From the NCBI GenBank assembly GCA_015039315.1, contig WIDE01000128.1, forward strand, positions 25,175-89,174: a DNA stretch of 64,000 bases, written 5' to 3'. Source of the DNA: Clavulina sp. PMI_390. Taxonomy: Eukaryota; Basidiomycota; Agaricomycetes; Cantharellales; Hydnaceae. The notes below the pieces were generated by a model. It was not told where the DNA came from and made no database searches. It saw nothing but the letters and a program-made list of their open reading frames with translations. The translations under genes and the position numbers were made by a program. Position 1 is the stretch's first letter; each line of letters opens with the position of its first letter. Of the stretch, positions 9,092 to 21,158 are shown piece by piece.

Positions 9092-12000
9092 TTAAGCAGC
9101 TGGTGCTGCTGGCTTGTTCCTGAAGCGCAGGAGTGGCACTAGGCCTTGTAGATCGCATGCTTTGCCCAAGAACTCGTGCTGTAAAGGGTAACCCCATCTT
9201 CGTAAGCTCGAGATATACAACGGAATTGGGTTTGGGAAACTTACAGTAAGCAACTCATGGGCTGTTGCACGACTCTTAACATCCACACACAAGCACACGC
9301 TAAGGAAGCTCTTGAGCTCCTTGCTGAGCTTCTCGGGGTTCTTGAGGGTCGGCGTGCCGTTCGTCGCGATGAGATACAGGGCCTTGAGAGGCTCCTCATC
9401 GAGGTAGGGAGGCTCCTGCTCGATCATCTCGATAGCCATGATGCCCAGAGACCAGATGTCAACCTTGGCGCCATACTCCTTTTGCTTGACAACCTCGGGC
9501 GCCATCCAGTACGGTGTACCAACCATGGTGGCACGCTTCGACTTCTGATCCGTAAGCTTGGCGCAGAAACCGAAATCGGCTGTAAGAACCAGACAAAGAA
9601 AGGCGAAATGATTGGGTGGTCAGCCGAAGCAACGAGAGAGGAGGCGGCGAGAGCAAGGGTGGTTTCATTACGAAGAAGAAAGGCACGTACTAATTTTGAC
9701 ATGGGCCTGGGCGTCGAGCAACACGTTGTCAGACTTGATGTCACGGTGGATAATGCTACGATCGTGGAGATGGAGCAACCCCTTGCAAGTCTAAGGAGAA
9801 GTGGCGCGTAAGCCACAACGAAGATAAACAAGAACACCAAGGCATCAAGTTGATAACGAACCTCCAAGCAAATGCTGGCAATCTGGTCTTCCTCCAGAGT
9901 GTTGTTCTCAATGACATCAGTGAGTGCGCCACCCTCCATGAACTCCATGACGACCCAGAGGTCCACACCACGAAGCAAGTAAGCATCGAGGAAGTTGACA
10001 ATGTTCTCATGCTGCGACTCTTTCATGACGAGAATCTCATTAACGATGAGCTCCTTGCGTGGCTGCGCAGCGAGATCCATCTGCTTGATGGCGACCTTCT
10101 TGCCAGTCGTAAGAGTCTTCGCGACGTAGACATGACCAGAGGCACTAATCGGGGGGAACGACGTCAGCTGACAGGGCGGATATGGGCTGCAAAGATGAAA
10201 TAGGGAAAGCTTACCCTTGACCAATCTTCTTGATGGTAAGGTACGCCTTCTTCGGATCATCCTTGTTCACAATCTCCTTCAGCTTGTACATGATCTGGTC
10301 TTCCGTCATGGTGCTGTACCGCACAGTGGCTGGCTGGTACGGCTTCTCGAGTGCAGCGGCAGCGGCAGCGGGGCCACCAGGTGCGGGTTCAGCAGCGGGC
10401 TTGACGACTGTCTGTTCCTCGACCTCTTTGCCATTGGGCAAACGCTCCTTGGTAGTAAGTACCACTTCTGTGGGAGCCTCGACGGCTTCCTGAGCAGTCA
10501 TGGCTGGCTGCTTCTGCTTGAGCGGCTTCGTAGGTTGAGCTGCTGGAGCAGGTTGCGCTGGCTCGTCCACCCGCATCTTACCAGTAGCCTCCGTCAATTG
10601 GGAGATCGACTCCTTCCGCGTAGGCGGCGCTGGACGCACATTCTCCTCATGGCCGACGGCGCCAGCAGTCGAAACCGATGAGGCATCGTTCTCGGCATCG
10701 CGGCGTTCGCGCTCTCGTCGCGCGGCAGAAGAGGAAGAAGCAGCATTTTGCGCTCCGGACGCGTTGGCTTTGGGAGGGGCGGGTGGGGCACGCGCGGCCT
10801 GCGGTGGGCGCGCAGGGGCAGGGCGTGTGGCCTGTGGTAGTTTTGCTGCGGAAAGACCAGGCACGAATGAGTTTTGTGCCCATCTGGAAATCTATGTGAA
10901 AGATCGTGATACTCACTTGCTGAGCCATTGGGCGCTGCCCGCGTCGGCAACTCGTTCCCGAATGAATCGTTTGAGTTTTCCTGTCTTGGGGCAGGTGGTC
11001 GCTGGCTTGAGGGCTGCTGGTTGTAATTGGGTTGACGTGTGGTGGGCAGAGGAGGTTTGGCTGGTGAGGATGCGTCATTTCGGATGTTCGCGCCAGCAAG
11101 GCCAGTGCCAGCATTGAATCGAGCAGCAGATGGAACCGTTGGGAGTGACGAAGACGAGCCCTCGCTACGTAGCGGTGGAGCAGCACTACCCATCTGGGCA
11201 GGAATGGTTCCATACTCTTCATACTCGCGTTTTTGATGGTCAGTGTAGAATTCGAGGACCTCGAGGACGGCCTGGGGATTTTTGGCATAATCTTCGCGGG
11301 TGATGGATGACGAAGTTAACAGACGAGTCCATTGTTCAGGCAATCCCTATGGTTCATAGTGGATCACATAATAAGCACATCATCCAGATGATCAGACGGT
11401 GTATATCGCCGGACTAAAAGCACTTACAGTGAATGCGCCAGTGACATGATCGAAACCAACGTGGATCTTGTGGACAAAGTTGGTTGGGCCACTGACACCC
11501 ATCAAGGGACTCCTGTTGTAAATGTCTTCTTGCCATGTATAGAGCTCCTCGTCGCTCTTTAGATTAATCCAGATTTTACGGTCCTTGGACTCGATAAGTA
11601 AGCAATATGGCTTGAGTTCCGTCCGGTCTACAGCGGTAATGTCTCTTAGCCAGATAGCGTTGGTTTGAGGGGCAGTCTAGATGCCGTTCGAATCGAAAAA
11701 GGAAGAGAGACATGATATAAGTCATTATGCATGAAAGAGCATGTGGCACAATGTGAGGCGCACCTCGTTGCGGTGGATCGAGAGAACCTCTTCGCGGAGG
11801 ATGAGGTATTTCTTGCTCCAGTACCAGCTAGCAAAGCCATCTTCCTTCAAGCTCACATAACCAGCGCGCACGTACGTCCCTTGCGAAGCGGAGGAGTTCT
11901 GGGATCTATCCGGCGAGCCTCCTATACCTGCTGAGTAGGCTGACTGGAAACTGCCTCCGCCGGAGACGGCAGTGTTGTAGCTGGAGAAGGAATTGGAATG

Positions 12001-12111
12001 AGCCAGTGTGGATGAGCCGCCGCTGGAGTAGGAGGCATCGCTCTGGTTGCGTCTAGGGGCAGGAGGTGGAGGCCGCGAGGGGGTGAGGGCGGAGATGCCA
12101 TCATAGGACAT
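9092..12111 (-). CDS. CLA4: PAK-family Ser/Thr kinase with PH and CRIB domains (Cla4/Ste20 type)
   Basis: Eight exons (12111-11764, 11676-11428, 11346-10917, 10845-10215, 10144-9862, 9790-9691, 9579-9245, 9178-9092) give 820 residues. Order: Ser/Pro-rich N-terminus; PH domain about residues 80-180 ([20 protein letters not shown] to [12 protein letters not shown]); CRIB motif about 178-205 ([19 protein letters not shown]), which binds Cdc42/Rac-GTP; a long Pro/Ala/Ser linker; and a kinase domain in the last 270 residues with [26 protein letters not shown] and an activation segment [14 protein letters not shown]. All catalytic residues (VAIK lysine, HRD aspartate, DFG) are present. PH plus CRIB makes it Cla4-like; in Cryptococcus the mating-type kinase called Ste20 has this same architecture. 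It lies about 5.4 kb from the STE3 receptor gene and 3.7 kb from the pheromone candidate. Expected roles are polarity, septation and pheromone response. Confidence 0.93.
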
Positions 12112-13493
12112 TGTGGCGGTGGTCGTGAATCGTGGGTCGTGATCGATAACAGGCGCAATACGGCGTCGACGACGTTTCCGACGACTTCAAGAAGACTGGA
12201 GACACCACGGAGGACAAGGTGGTCGACGGAGATCGCCCCGCTTTGACAACGATCAACCCAACCAAAACTGAACGCAAGCGCCGCACAACAGCGACAATCA
12301 GAAATCATCATGAGATTTGGATGGGAAATGATCAACGATCCCCTACTATACAGTTCGCAAAAAAGCACTGAATGCTACTATACTTTCGAACGTAGCGCAG
12401 GGAAACACAGCGTCATAAAATAATTAAGGGCGTGAACGAGAGCGAAGGGTGGGGAACGAAGAAAAAAATTATCAATAACAAAGAGATTGGCCTCTGGCGG
12501 CCATAGCGAAAACCGATAATGAAGTGCGGCGTCAGGAGAACACGAAGGGCGATTACAAGCTTATGCCTTTCGTAAACGATTTCTTTATGTCCGGCGACAG
12601 AGCGGAAGGTATCCCCGACTCCACAAGCTCGCTGGAGGCTCTGAAAGCCGCATCGGTCAAGAACGTTGGGCGCTTCTAGCCAGGCAATGCCATAGCGGTT
12701 AACGTAGATGAGGTGAGGGTGGTGAGTTCCCCAGTTTTAGTGTCCACAGGCCAACATGCAAGATTTGTGCGCTGTGTCTTGTTCACGTGGAACTGAATGG
12801 GAGAGTGGGCATGTAGGGAGCAGGAGCGGGACTCCAATCGGCTCGCAATGGAAGTTACAGCTCGTGTCAGCCTAGAAGACCTGCCAATCGAAACCTAGGT
12901 TGCAATTGCTCCGAGCAGCGAAAATGCGGAATGGGAAGTTCAGTAGGATATCGGTCGCAGCCCGAGCCACAAGCGGAGGATTCTCAATAGCACGGTGAAG
13001 GAAGAAGCACAAGAATCATAGGAACAAGGCCATTATTCTGAAAGGCTGGATTATTATCAGCCATGGTAGGTTACTTAGTGGTGAAAGAAGCATTCGGGTT
13101 GTTAGTTAGAATCGAGGTGCGGTCGCCGTTTTTGTTCCTCATAAGCAAAAGCAGCTCTGGACACGACTATCCTAAAGTGTCGCCTCAGTCCATTCTCACG
13201 AGAAGCTGGCAGGAATTTGAATTGTTGTTCATTTGCTAGCTATCGTACAAGGGCCTGATAACCCAGCAGAGAGGCAAAGGCGCTTGAGCCATGATACTCG
13301 CACTTGAAACAGACACCATCGAGGGAGGAGCCTTTGGGAATAAAAAAAGTGTCAGCTTTCGGGGAAAGAGAAAGCCACATGATCAGCTGTGAGGAGATAT
13401 GTCGCATGTAAGAACATCTGCAAGACTCGGGATTCGCTGAAATACCTGTCACGCACCTGTGACAGACGAGCCCAACACGACGCGCGTTCCGAA
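12112..13493. other. Intergenic, divergent promoters of the PAK kinase and RPN9
   Basis: About 1.4 kb with only short scattered frames on both strands. No second pheromone-like CaaX peptide was noticed here, but the search by eye was not exhaustive. Confidence 0.45.
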
Positions 13494-15035
13494 ATGGCCT
13501 CGATGAATGTCGACAAAGTTGATGTGCACACCTACCTTGCAACCGCTGCATCAACCGTACCTGCCTCTCTGCAGCCATACTTTGAGAAATTCAGGACGCA
13601 ATATGATCGACGGTTGGTCGCCTCTGCGCGTGATTGCTCTCGATCCCCGATTGACCACGTTTATAGGTTATGGCACCAACTCACCTTGACTCTGGAGAAC
13701 TTTTACAAGGACCCAGAATCACCACCTTATCATTTTGAGTTATTCAATGGATTCATCAGCGATTTCGCGCCTAAACTCAACCAGCTGAAACTGGCCGAAC
13801 TTGGCGTCCGTGCTAGCCAGCAGCTTGATGGTAGGCTCTCCTCCTTTCACCATGATGTGTCTGCTAATGCCACGTATAGACCCTTCGGAGGTCATCACAT
13901 TCCTTGTGTCATTCATCGCAAAGATTTCGAAAGAAGAAGCACCTGAGGCCTACCTTTTATTGCTCGCTCAACTTGCACACGCCAAGATGATATTGGGGGA
14001 TGACGCTGGTGCTCAAGTCGACATTGAAGAGAGTTCGAAAATCATCGATACTCTCGATGGTGTTGAACCTACAGTGCATGCTGCCTACTATGGAGTTGCA
14101 GCAGACTACTACAAAGTACGATCTCCTATCATTTACAGGCCTAAAATATTTTGCTAACCCTTCACACTAGACGAAAGCCGACTATGTCAAGTACTATAAG
14201 AACTCTCTTCTCTACCTTGCTTGCGTGGACCCTGCTGAAGATCTGACACCTGTCGAGCGTCTTACTCGAGCCCACGATCTTGGTGTCAGCGCTCTATTGG
14301 GCGAGACTATCTACAACTTTGGGGAACTGGTGTGTCCTGATACATATATTTGAAAGCTGTTCAACACACTAAAGCATTTATGAAGCTGATGCACCCTATT
14401 CTGGACGCTCTTGACGGCTCGGAGCATGCATGGCTCAAAGAGTTGCTATTTGTGTTCAATGAGGGCAATATCGGGCGATTCGAAGCCCTAGGGCCACAAT
14501 TGTCGAAGCGAGTATGTTGAGTTCACTACATGTACTTGACCGTCACTCACCTCTAGCCTTCTAAGCCTATACTGGCACCCAGCTTCGCTTTCCTTCGCCA
14601 GAAGATTTGCCTCATGGCTCTCATCGAAGCTGTATTCTCTCGCAGCGCAAATAACCGCTCGATGACCTTCCAGACAATCTCAGAAGAAGTCAGGCTACCC
14701 AAGAATGAAGTAGAACATTTGGTGATGAAGGCACTAAGGTGCGTCATCCATAAGACCCATAACTGATCATTCACTGATATTTTCCGCGTAGTTTGAAACT
14801 TGTCCGCGGCCGTATCGATCAAGTTGATGAGAAAATTCAAATCGACTGGGTTCAGCCTCGCGTGCTCTCTCGGACACAGATCAAAGCCCTTGCTGGTAGA
14901 CTGACCGATTGGATCGACCGACTTGGCAAAGTCGATGGTAAGCGCATAATCCTGATGACTCATGAGACATGCTCCATGCTCACATATCAATTTGTAGAAT
15001 TTGTACAATCTAACTCCAAGCTCTTGGCTGTATAA
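13494..15035 (+). CDS. RPN9: 26S proteasome lid subunit Rpn9 (PSMD13)
   Basis: Eight exons (13494-13612, 13667-13830, 13880-14115, 14171-14329, 14386-14511, 14557-14738, 14792-14937, 14998-15035) give about 389 residues, the usual size of Rpn9. The C-terminal PCI domain is unmistakable: HAWLKELLFVFNEGNIGRFE, FLRQKICLMALIEAVFSR, TISEEVRLPKNEVEHLVMKA, then LKLVRGRIDQVDEKIQIDWV and QPRVL. The N-terminal helical repeats (LENFYKDPESPPYHFELFNG, ERLTRAHDLGVSALLGETIY) also fit. Rpn9 is a scaffold subunit of the 19S regulatory particle lid. One acceptor, before exon 6, has two in-frame options (14557 or 14566). It sits between the PAK kinase and the pheromone candidate but has no known mating role. 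Confidence 0.95.
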
Positions 15036-15770
15036 TAGCAATAGTAGTAACATAATCACATCAACCTCCTTTCCCACTGCAACTAACGGCCTTACCATAT
15101 ACTCTCGGGAATATCTTATGGGACTGCATGCACAAGAGTTGTGGTCGCGAAACGTCACATATTACCTAGCATTTGTCACACCACGCCCTCTTCTAGGACA
15201 ACAGGAGACATAAATAACATCGTTTAATTGCATAGAGAGAGGGAGAACATGAAAGGGGCATGTGGTCGTAACGGGTACATCAGGGTGCTAACGCTTGTTG
15301 ACTAGAACTACATTGACGAAAGGTAAGTCAAAAAGAACATAACCACCAAAGCATGAAGGCGAAGCTCATGACGCTCAGGCGGAATAAACAAAGTAATCGA
15401 AAACGCGCTACACTAGGCCATGTGGAGACAGAAAGGGAAAGTCGTCAGGTCAAACACGCTACTCGAGCATGAACGGCGGGAAGAACGAAAATGGAGAGCG
15501 AAGAACCAGAAACAAAACATGGGGGCAAGGGTGGGTCGTAAGAACATGAACAAAGGAGGGCGGGTAGCGCGAAGAGTGAACAGGTGGACGCTGCGGATGG
15601 ATCGAAGAAGCGGAACGGATAGATGTACGAGTTGTGGAACGCGGACAGGGGAAAGCCAAGGTATTGGAATGCGTATAGCACGGGCCAAGATCTAGATAGA
15701 GCGGTGAGAGAAGCCATTAATACGGCAAACGCGGGGAAAGTTTGCGTTATTGATATGCGTACGTGGATAT
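15036..15770. other. Intergenic between RPN9 and the pheromone candidate
   Basis: 3' flanks of RPN9 (plus) and the pheromone precursor (minus). Overlapping open frames at 15413-15786 on both strands have no recognisable protein features. No other gene is supported. Confidence 0.45.
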
Positions 15771-15890
15771 TTAGATGATGATACATTGGGTGTAGCCGAG
15801 GGACTTTATCCGCTCTTCATCGATGGGGAACTCGGTGTTATCGGGGAGGGGGTTAGCCTCGGGGAGGGCGAACGTGGAAATGTGGTCCAT
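15771..15890 (-). CDS. Candidate lipopeptide mating pheromone precursor (CaaX)
   Basis: A single exon of 39 codons, beginning MDHISTFALPEANPLPDNTE and ending EERIKSLGYTQCIII followed by TAA. Three features match basidiomycete pheromone precursors: tiny size, a Cys-aliphatic-aliphatic-X terminus (CIII), and a charged Glu-Arg pair (residues 26-27) nine residues before the end of the mature part. Processing would give a peptide of about IKSLGYTQC with a prenylated, carboxymethylated cysteine. The gene lies 1.66 kb from the 3' end of the STE3 receptor gene, as expected in a pheromone/receptor locus. The frame is open upstream to an ATG at 15953, but the ATG at 15890 gives the more typical precursor. 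X = Ile is less common than Ala, Ser, Val or Met and would favour geranylgeranylation if it follows the general rule (inference). Confidence 0.72.
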   Translation of the reverse strand: MDHISTFALPEANPLPDNTEFPIDEERIKSLGYTQCIII

Positions 15891-17553
15891 GGTAATCGGA
15901 GTCGGTGTGATAGGTTTGAGTTGTGGGGGTGGATAAAAGCGCCGCTTAGGCAAAGGGGCTCAGAACGAAGATCGGAGGTTCGCGAATGGGCGCCGGCGCG
16001 AGGGAAATTTGTTGGGACGGCTCGAAAGGGTTAGCGAATTGCAGAAGAAAGCGATCCCCACGCGAGGTCGGGAAAGCTTTTTATACCCATGGGTGGACAA
16101 AAGGCAACCTGGCACGAGAGCTATTTTTGGAGAACAAAGCACTAATTTGATTTCGTTTGTGCTACAACACGTGGTGGTGTTCATAGAGGTGGGGCTGAGG
16201 ATCGAGGCTTAGTAGTTAGGGGCTGCTTATGTTATAACCCCAAGGTACTTGAAATATCCTACGCATTGCAAGAAAGGGCTATACATCAGTGTTCAGCAAT
16301 TACTGGCCGAATCAGGGCAGGACAGCATCGAGAGTTGTCAAGTGCGCGGCCCGAGATGGTCTTTGAGAGGTACAGGAATTTTAGAGCGGGACATTACTAA
16401 AGGAGGATTCAGGTTCCTAAAGCGAGGGGTCGTAAGATTTAACCAAGTCAAGGAGGAGCTTGTAGGCGCGTAGCGAAAATATCAATAGTTCATGCTAGCC
16501 CAATGCTGCACTTGATCGAGGGCGAACTCATAATGACCGCCGAACTATGACAAGCTTGATCGATGGGCTATGCATGACATTAATCGGAGAGAGCAATGGA
16601 CAGATGATTTTATAGCCGGGTATGAAAGCGAGGATGATTGAGAAGAGTTGACGAAGGGCAAATCAAGAAAGTCACCACAATCACGTGAAGCACTTCCTCA
16701 TTGGGGTGTAGTATCGGGAAAGTGACAATGGTATCGATCTGCACGATGATAATACATTTCAGAAGAGATAAAATCCATGAAAAGGGTATCTTGGCTCATT
16801 AAGAGACGAACCGAACCTTCGACGGGCGACATCGAGTCAGTGGATCCCAGTCAACCACAAAAAGTCCTCCATGTAACCATGCTCAATGTTGGTATTTGTG
16901 AAGGAGGCTCTGACCTATCACTACGTAGCCGACGAACACGACCGAACAATAAGGTTTACGTTAGACCATTAGAGTAGAAGTTTCAAACCGATTGCATTGT
17001 ACGCGGAGGAAGAACTGGGCCCTCCACTCCCAGAAGTAGGTAGGCAAGGCAAAAACAGGAGTGTGATAGAAAACACAGTAAGCAACACGCAAAAGTGGAG
17101 ACCGGCCGCAATCCAAACAAGAGAAGGTCAGATAGAAGAAAAGTGAGAGGCTACATGGTGACTAAATATCTAGCCAATCGTCTATGCTACAATAGTGAGA
17201 CGGGAAGTGGGGATAAGGGGAAATATATCCATCTAATACATAGGAGGTAGGGGGGAGAGATATTACAATGGTAAAGTATGTGAGACGAGATAGGGGGCCA
17301 TGGTGTGTAGAAGACGAACATAGAGACAGATGGCTGAGCCGGAAAAAAGGTCCATAGCAGGGGTATGAGGAGGGATAATCAAGGAGAAGGTCCATGGTAT
17401 GTTTTATTTGTGCTCACGCTCTTTGGGTGCACGTAAGTGAGAAAACAGGTAGAGGAGAAATGCTTGGTATTAAATAGTGCGTGCAGGGTCATGGACTCGA
17501 TCGGCCGAGTCGCAAGGAAGGTAAAAAAAAAAAAAACCCCGAAAGGAAGGCGG
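15891..17553. other. Intergenic between the pheromone candidate and STE3
   Basis: About 1.66 kb. Both strands were scanned for Cys followed by three residues and a stop. No further start-to-CaaX frame was found. A Cys-Trp-Tyr-Leu-stop at 16887-16901 has a stop codon upstream and no start. A run of 14 A lies at 17523-17536, next to the receptor's stop codon. Confidence 0.5.
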
Positions 17554-19668
17554 CTAGATCGCTCGTGGCGTTGGAGGGGAGATGCTGTAGCAGCTCTCTT
17601 CGTACTCAGCGCCACGCGCACCGAGACCATTCATGTGCTGCACCTCGAAGCCACCCAGGTACTTCCCCGCGGGATGACTCACAGGATTGGGCGGCGTCCG
17701 GCCATCATCCGTATAGCGAGTGCTCACGCTTTCGGGCAAACTGGCCGCAAGAGGCGAGGAGCTTATCCCTATCCCTGTGGTAGCAGTTGAGCTCGACCGA
17801 ATCGCAGACCCTGATCTCGGGTGACGAAATGAATGATGTGAGGGAGTCGAGTTGCGGAACTGCCCGTTCAGCGAAGCAGGTGTAAGAAGTGCAGAGTTAT
17901 TGAACGGGAACGATCGTGGGATCTTGAATGACGTATACGAGGTGTGCGGATTTGGGGTAGTGGATTGGAGCGACAAAGGAGGGCGTATAGGGATGGGGAA
18001 GGAGGATGGATCGCGCTCGGGCAGCACGGAGCTGCTCGCGCGGTGTTCTGCGCCTCTGATGCAGGCTTTAGGGATCGGGAAGTGGGGGGTGGCCCTTTGC
18101 TGGTCGACGATGGGCACGGACGAGGAGAGGTGGCGGGTGTCAAACACGGGATGCAAAGGGAGCACGGGGATATTTTTGTCCTTAGACCCGAGGGAAAGGA
18201 CAAAAGACCGCCTCATCGACCTAGGGGACAGTGTGGGAGGAGGGGCGCTCAGCATAGGAGCAGCAAAACTCTTCGCCGATTGGGCCATCTGCATCTCGTG
18301 TTCCTTGATAAACTGTCGCTCGTTGGAGCTAACGGTGGTATTCTCGTTGGTAAAGTAATATTTGAGACCACTCTCAATATCAGACTGGCCGCGCTCTCTC
18401 TCTTCGGCACAGGGGCGTCTTGCCTTCTTCAGCTTGGATACTGGAACGGGAGGGATAGTGAAGCTCCATTTTCTAGGCGAGGATGTTTTCTGGCTAGCGT
18501 TGCCGCTAGCAGGGGTGGATGGAGGTGTGGATTTGCGGTCGAACTTGCCGCTACCCGGACGCCATGGCAGGTAAGGCTTGCCCACGAGGCGGTGGAAGAA
18601 TCGTTTGTACGCTGCAAGGGTCTCTCCGGTGAGGCCGAAGAAGCAAAAGAAAATAATAGTGCATAAGGGATTGTTCCAGCGGGTGATCTCAAAGGCGGGA
18701 TACCTCCCAGACATCTTGACTACGTACAGAGGATAGGCAGGAGTCTGCGAGAAGCCCCAGTGTACGTATGACCAGCTGATCCACGGCTGCAGGCCGTCCT
18801 TGACGTTGGAATGGAGGAGGTAGAGGGAGAGAGGAACGGAGAGAAGGATGTCTGTGCCGGCTAGGGCCATGAGGCGGAAATACCGGGAGAGGTTGAGTGT
18901 GGACTTGTGATGGCCGACGAGAGCCTTGAAGGTTTTGCGTTGTCGAAGGAATGCGCGGATGGAGAGGACGCAATAGCAGACGGAAATGAGACCCAGCACG
19001 CTGGGCCAGATGGAGATGAGCACGATGGATAAGACCGAGTTGTACACCGTTCTACGCATCGTGGATATAAGCAAGCGGGAACGAAGGGATGATGGATTGA
19101 GGGACTTACGGCCAGCAGCCGAAATCTTCATATATGTCGTAGCGATGTCCCTGAACAACTATGTCTGGAGGAAGAACAGAGGTGAGTGTCGCGTCGGTGA
19201 ATATATGTGGTGCGATGAGCCGACTTACGTAGAGTCATAATAAGGATGGGAATGCCCAGACCGATACCGAGGTCAATGAGGGCTTGATTGCGTAGCTGGA
19301 TGCAAGTCGGTGAGATAGGCATAAGCAAGCATCAATGTGGGACTAACCACGGTGGGAGAGGACGAGACTTGGCGGGAAGTCACGATATTGAAAAGCCTAC
19401 GGTTGATGCAGAGAGCACATGCTGGATAGGCAATGCCGAGCCCCATAGCCAGTTTAGTGGAGATATCGCACCAGATGGGCGAGGGATTGCCCATGTTTCC
19501 GCGCCACACAATCGAGTTAACAAAGTAGATAAGATTGCCAATAAAGGTCCAGAAGATATAGAGTAGGGTGCCAAAGTTGCGGGCCTGCCAATGCCAGGGT
19601 AGAGGGAGGAGAACTAACCACATGCCGAGGAATGTCATGACGGTAAAGGCATAGCTCTCAGTAGACAT
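17554..19668 (-). CDS. STE3: STE3-family pheromone receptor (seven-helix GPCR)
   Basis: Four exons (19668-19348, 19295-19229, 19164-19110, 19051-17554) give 646 residues. The first 300 carry the fungal STE3 signatures: LVLLPLPWHWQARNFGTLLY, WTFIGN, SIVWRGN, PIWCDISTKLAMG, CALCINRRLFNI, IDLGIGLGIPILIM, VVQGHRYDIYEDFGCWP, the RYFRLMALAGTDIL helix and a last helix LCTIIFFCFFGLTGETLA. It senses prenylated peptide pheromones and couples to a G protein and MAP kinase pathway. The tail after the seventh helix is about 340 residues, rich in Ser/Pro, longer than many agaricomycete receptors. An in-frame ATG at 19719 would add 17 residues. The neighbouring CaaX precursor and PAK kinase support a mating-type P/R locus, although non-mating-type STE3-like receptors also occur in Agaricomycetes. 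Confidence 0.94.
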
Positions 19669-20234
19669 GACCAATCGAGTTCTTATATTGCAATTCGGCG
19701 TAGCATACGGTTCATTCAAAGGTTGGACTGCTGGCTGCTGCTAGAGGCTGGAGGATGGGAGCAAGGCAAAGGAGGAAAAGGGGGAAAATAGAATCACTCA
19801 TACTGAGCAGAGAGGACATATAGCACAGCAGACAAAAGCCATCGATCTCAGCACTCGAGAGCATCTTCGATAACGAGAATCTATTCAAATTTGCGTCGTT
19901 GACACCACGCAGGACAAAAAGACAGAGGGTTGTTACATGTGTGGTCAATCGTGTCACGAGCCTGTGTCACGAACCAAGGTCGCACGAGGCAACGACTCCA
20001 TCGCACCAGTCACTTCGCATCTCCCATCGAACACAACTACCTTCGCCGCATTCACCAACACGTGGATAGACTCACCGATCTCGAGATCACCTGATCTACA
20101 GCCACATACAACAGCCACGTCAATTGGACTGTGTTCTTTGTGCCTGCATCCCGTGCCACTCCCCATCAAGTGACCACCTGTCCCCCATCGCGATCCAACG
20201 CGTATCCTCTACAAAGAAATCTCCTTGAAACACC
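19669..20234. other. Intergenic, divergent promoters of STE3 and ASF1
   Basis: 566 bp between divergent start codons. No coding or RNA feature was recognised. Confidence 0.5.
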
Positions 20235-21158
20235 ATGTCCATCGTAAACATACGTGAAGTCACGTTCTTGAACAATCCGGCGCGCTTTTCGGATTCCTAC
20301 GAATTTCGCGTCACCTTTGAGTGCATCGCGCCACTCAAAGAAGGTCCGTCGCGTTCCTCGTTCCTTGTAGCACGCGTCTTTCGCACTACCTTCTAACACT
20401 TATCGCTCCATGTTACATCTATTATGATCTGATACGTCTGGATGGCATGATGGGCAGACCTCGAATGGAAACTCATCTTCGTCTCGTCCCCCGACTCGGA
20501 GCAGTTTGACCAAGAGCTCGACGATTGCATGGTCGGCCCTGTTCCCGTTGGCGTGAACACGTTCACCTTCTCGGCCCCTCCCCCCGAGCCCAGCAAGATC
20601 CCAAAGGAGGATGTCCTCGGTGTGGCAGCCATCATCCTCACGGGGTCCTACAAAGATCAAGAATTTGTCCGTGTCGGATACTACCAGAACACAGAATATG
20701 ACGACCCCCTGATGACCGAGGCGTGGAGAGATGGAAAGCTCAAGGGAGATATTCAATGGCCGCGCCTCGTTCGCAGCTTGGCAGACAAGCCACGAGTCAC
20801 CCGTTTCACAATCAAGTGGTCCGTAGTTTCGTTTTGACACACCTATATCTTTACTCTTAACATACTAAGGCTCTGGATGTGATGGTGATTATCTAACCAC
20901 TCGCTTGCTTTCCTCGTTCTCCATAGGGATGTCGAGGAAGCAGAACAAACACCCATGTTCTCCCAACCCCACTTCAACGCCCCTCCTCAACAACAGCAAC
21001 AATTTGCCCCTCCCCCGCAACAATTCCAACAGCAGCAGCCGTACGGCTACGGCAGTGCTCAACCCGCACCGATCTTTGGCGTCGGCGGAGGGTCCCCCAT
21101 GCGAGATGATCAGACAAGTAGCATGAGCGTACCACCAGCAGGTGGAATGATGCATTGA
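20235..21158 (+). CDS. ASF1: Histone H3-H4 chaperone Asf1
   Basis: Three exons (20235-20343, 20458-20818, 20927-21158) give 233 residues. Residues 1 to about 160 are the conserved Asf1 immunoglobulin-like core: [86 protein letters not shown] and [11 protein letters not shown]. It binds the H3-H4 dimer and passes it to CAF-1 or HIRA in the nucleus. The tail of about 70 residues is Gln/Pro-rich ([17 protein letters not shown]) instead of the acidic tail of yeast Asf1, as in other filamentous fungi. Introns and frame are unambiguous. Confidence 0.95.

Noticed and set aside
15413..15786. Overlapping ORFs on both strands between RPN9 and the pheromone candidate
   Set aside because: No signal, domain or splice support; compositions are unlike the neighbouring proteins.
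16887..16901. Cys-Trp-Tyr-Leu followed by stop, on the plus strand
   Set aside because: CaaX-like ending, but the same frame has a stop at 16800-16802 and no ATG between, and no Glu-Arg motif precedes it.
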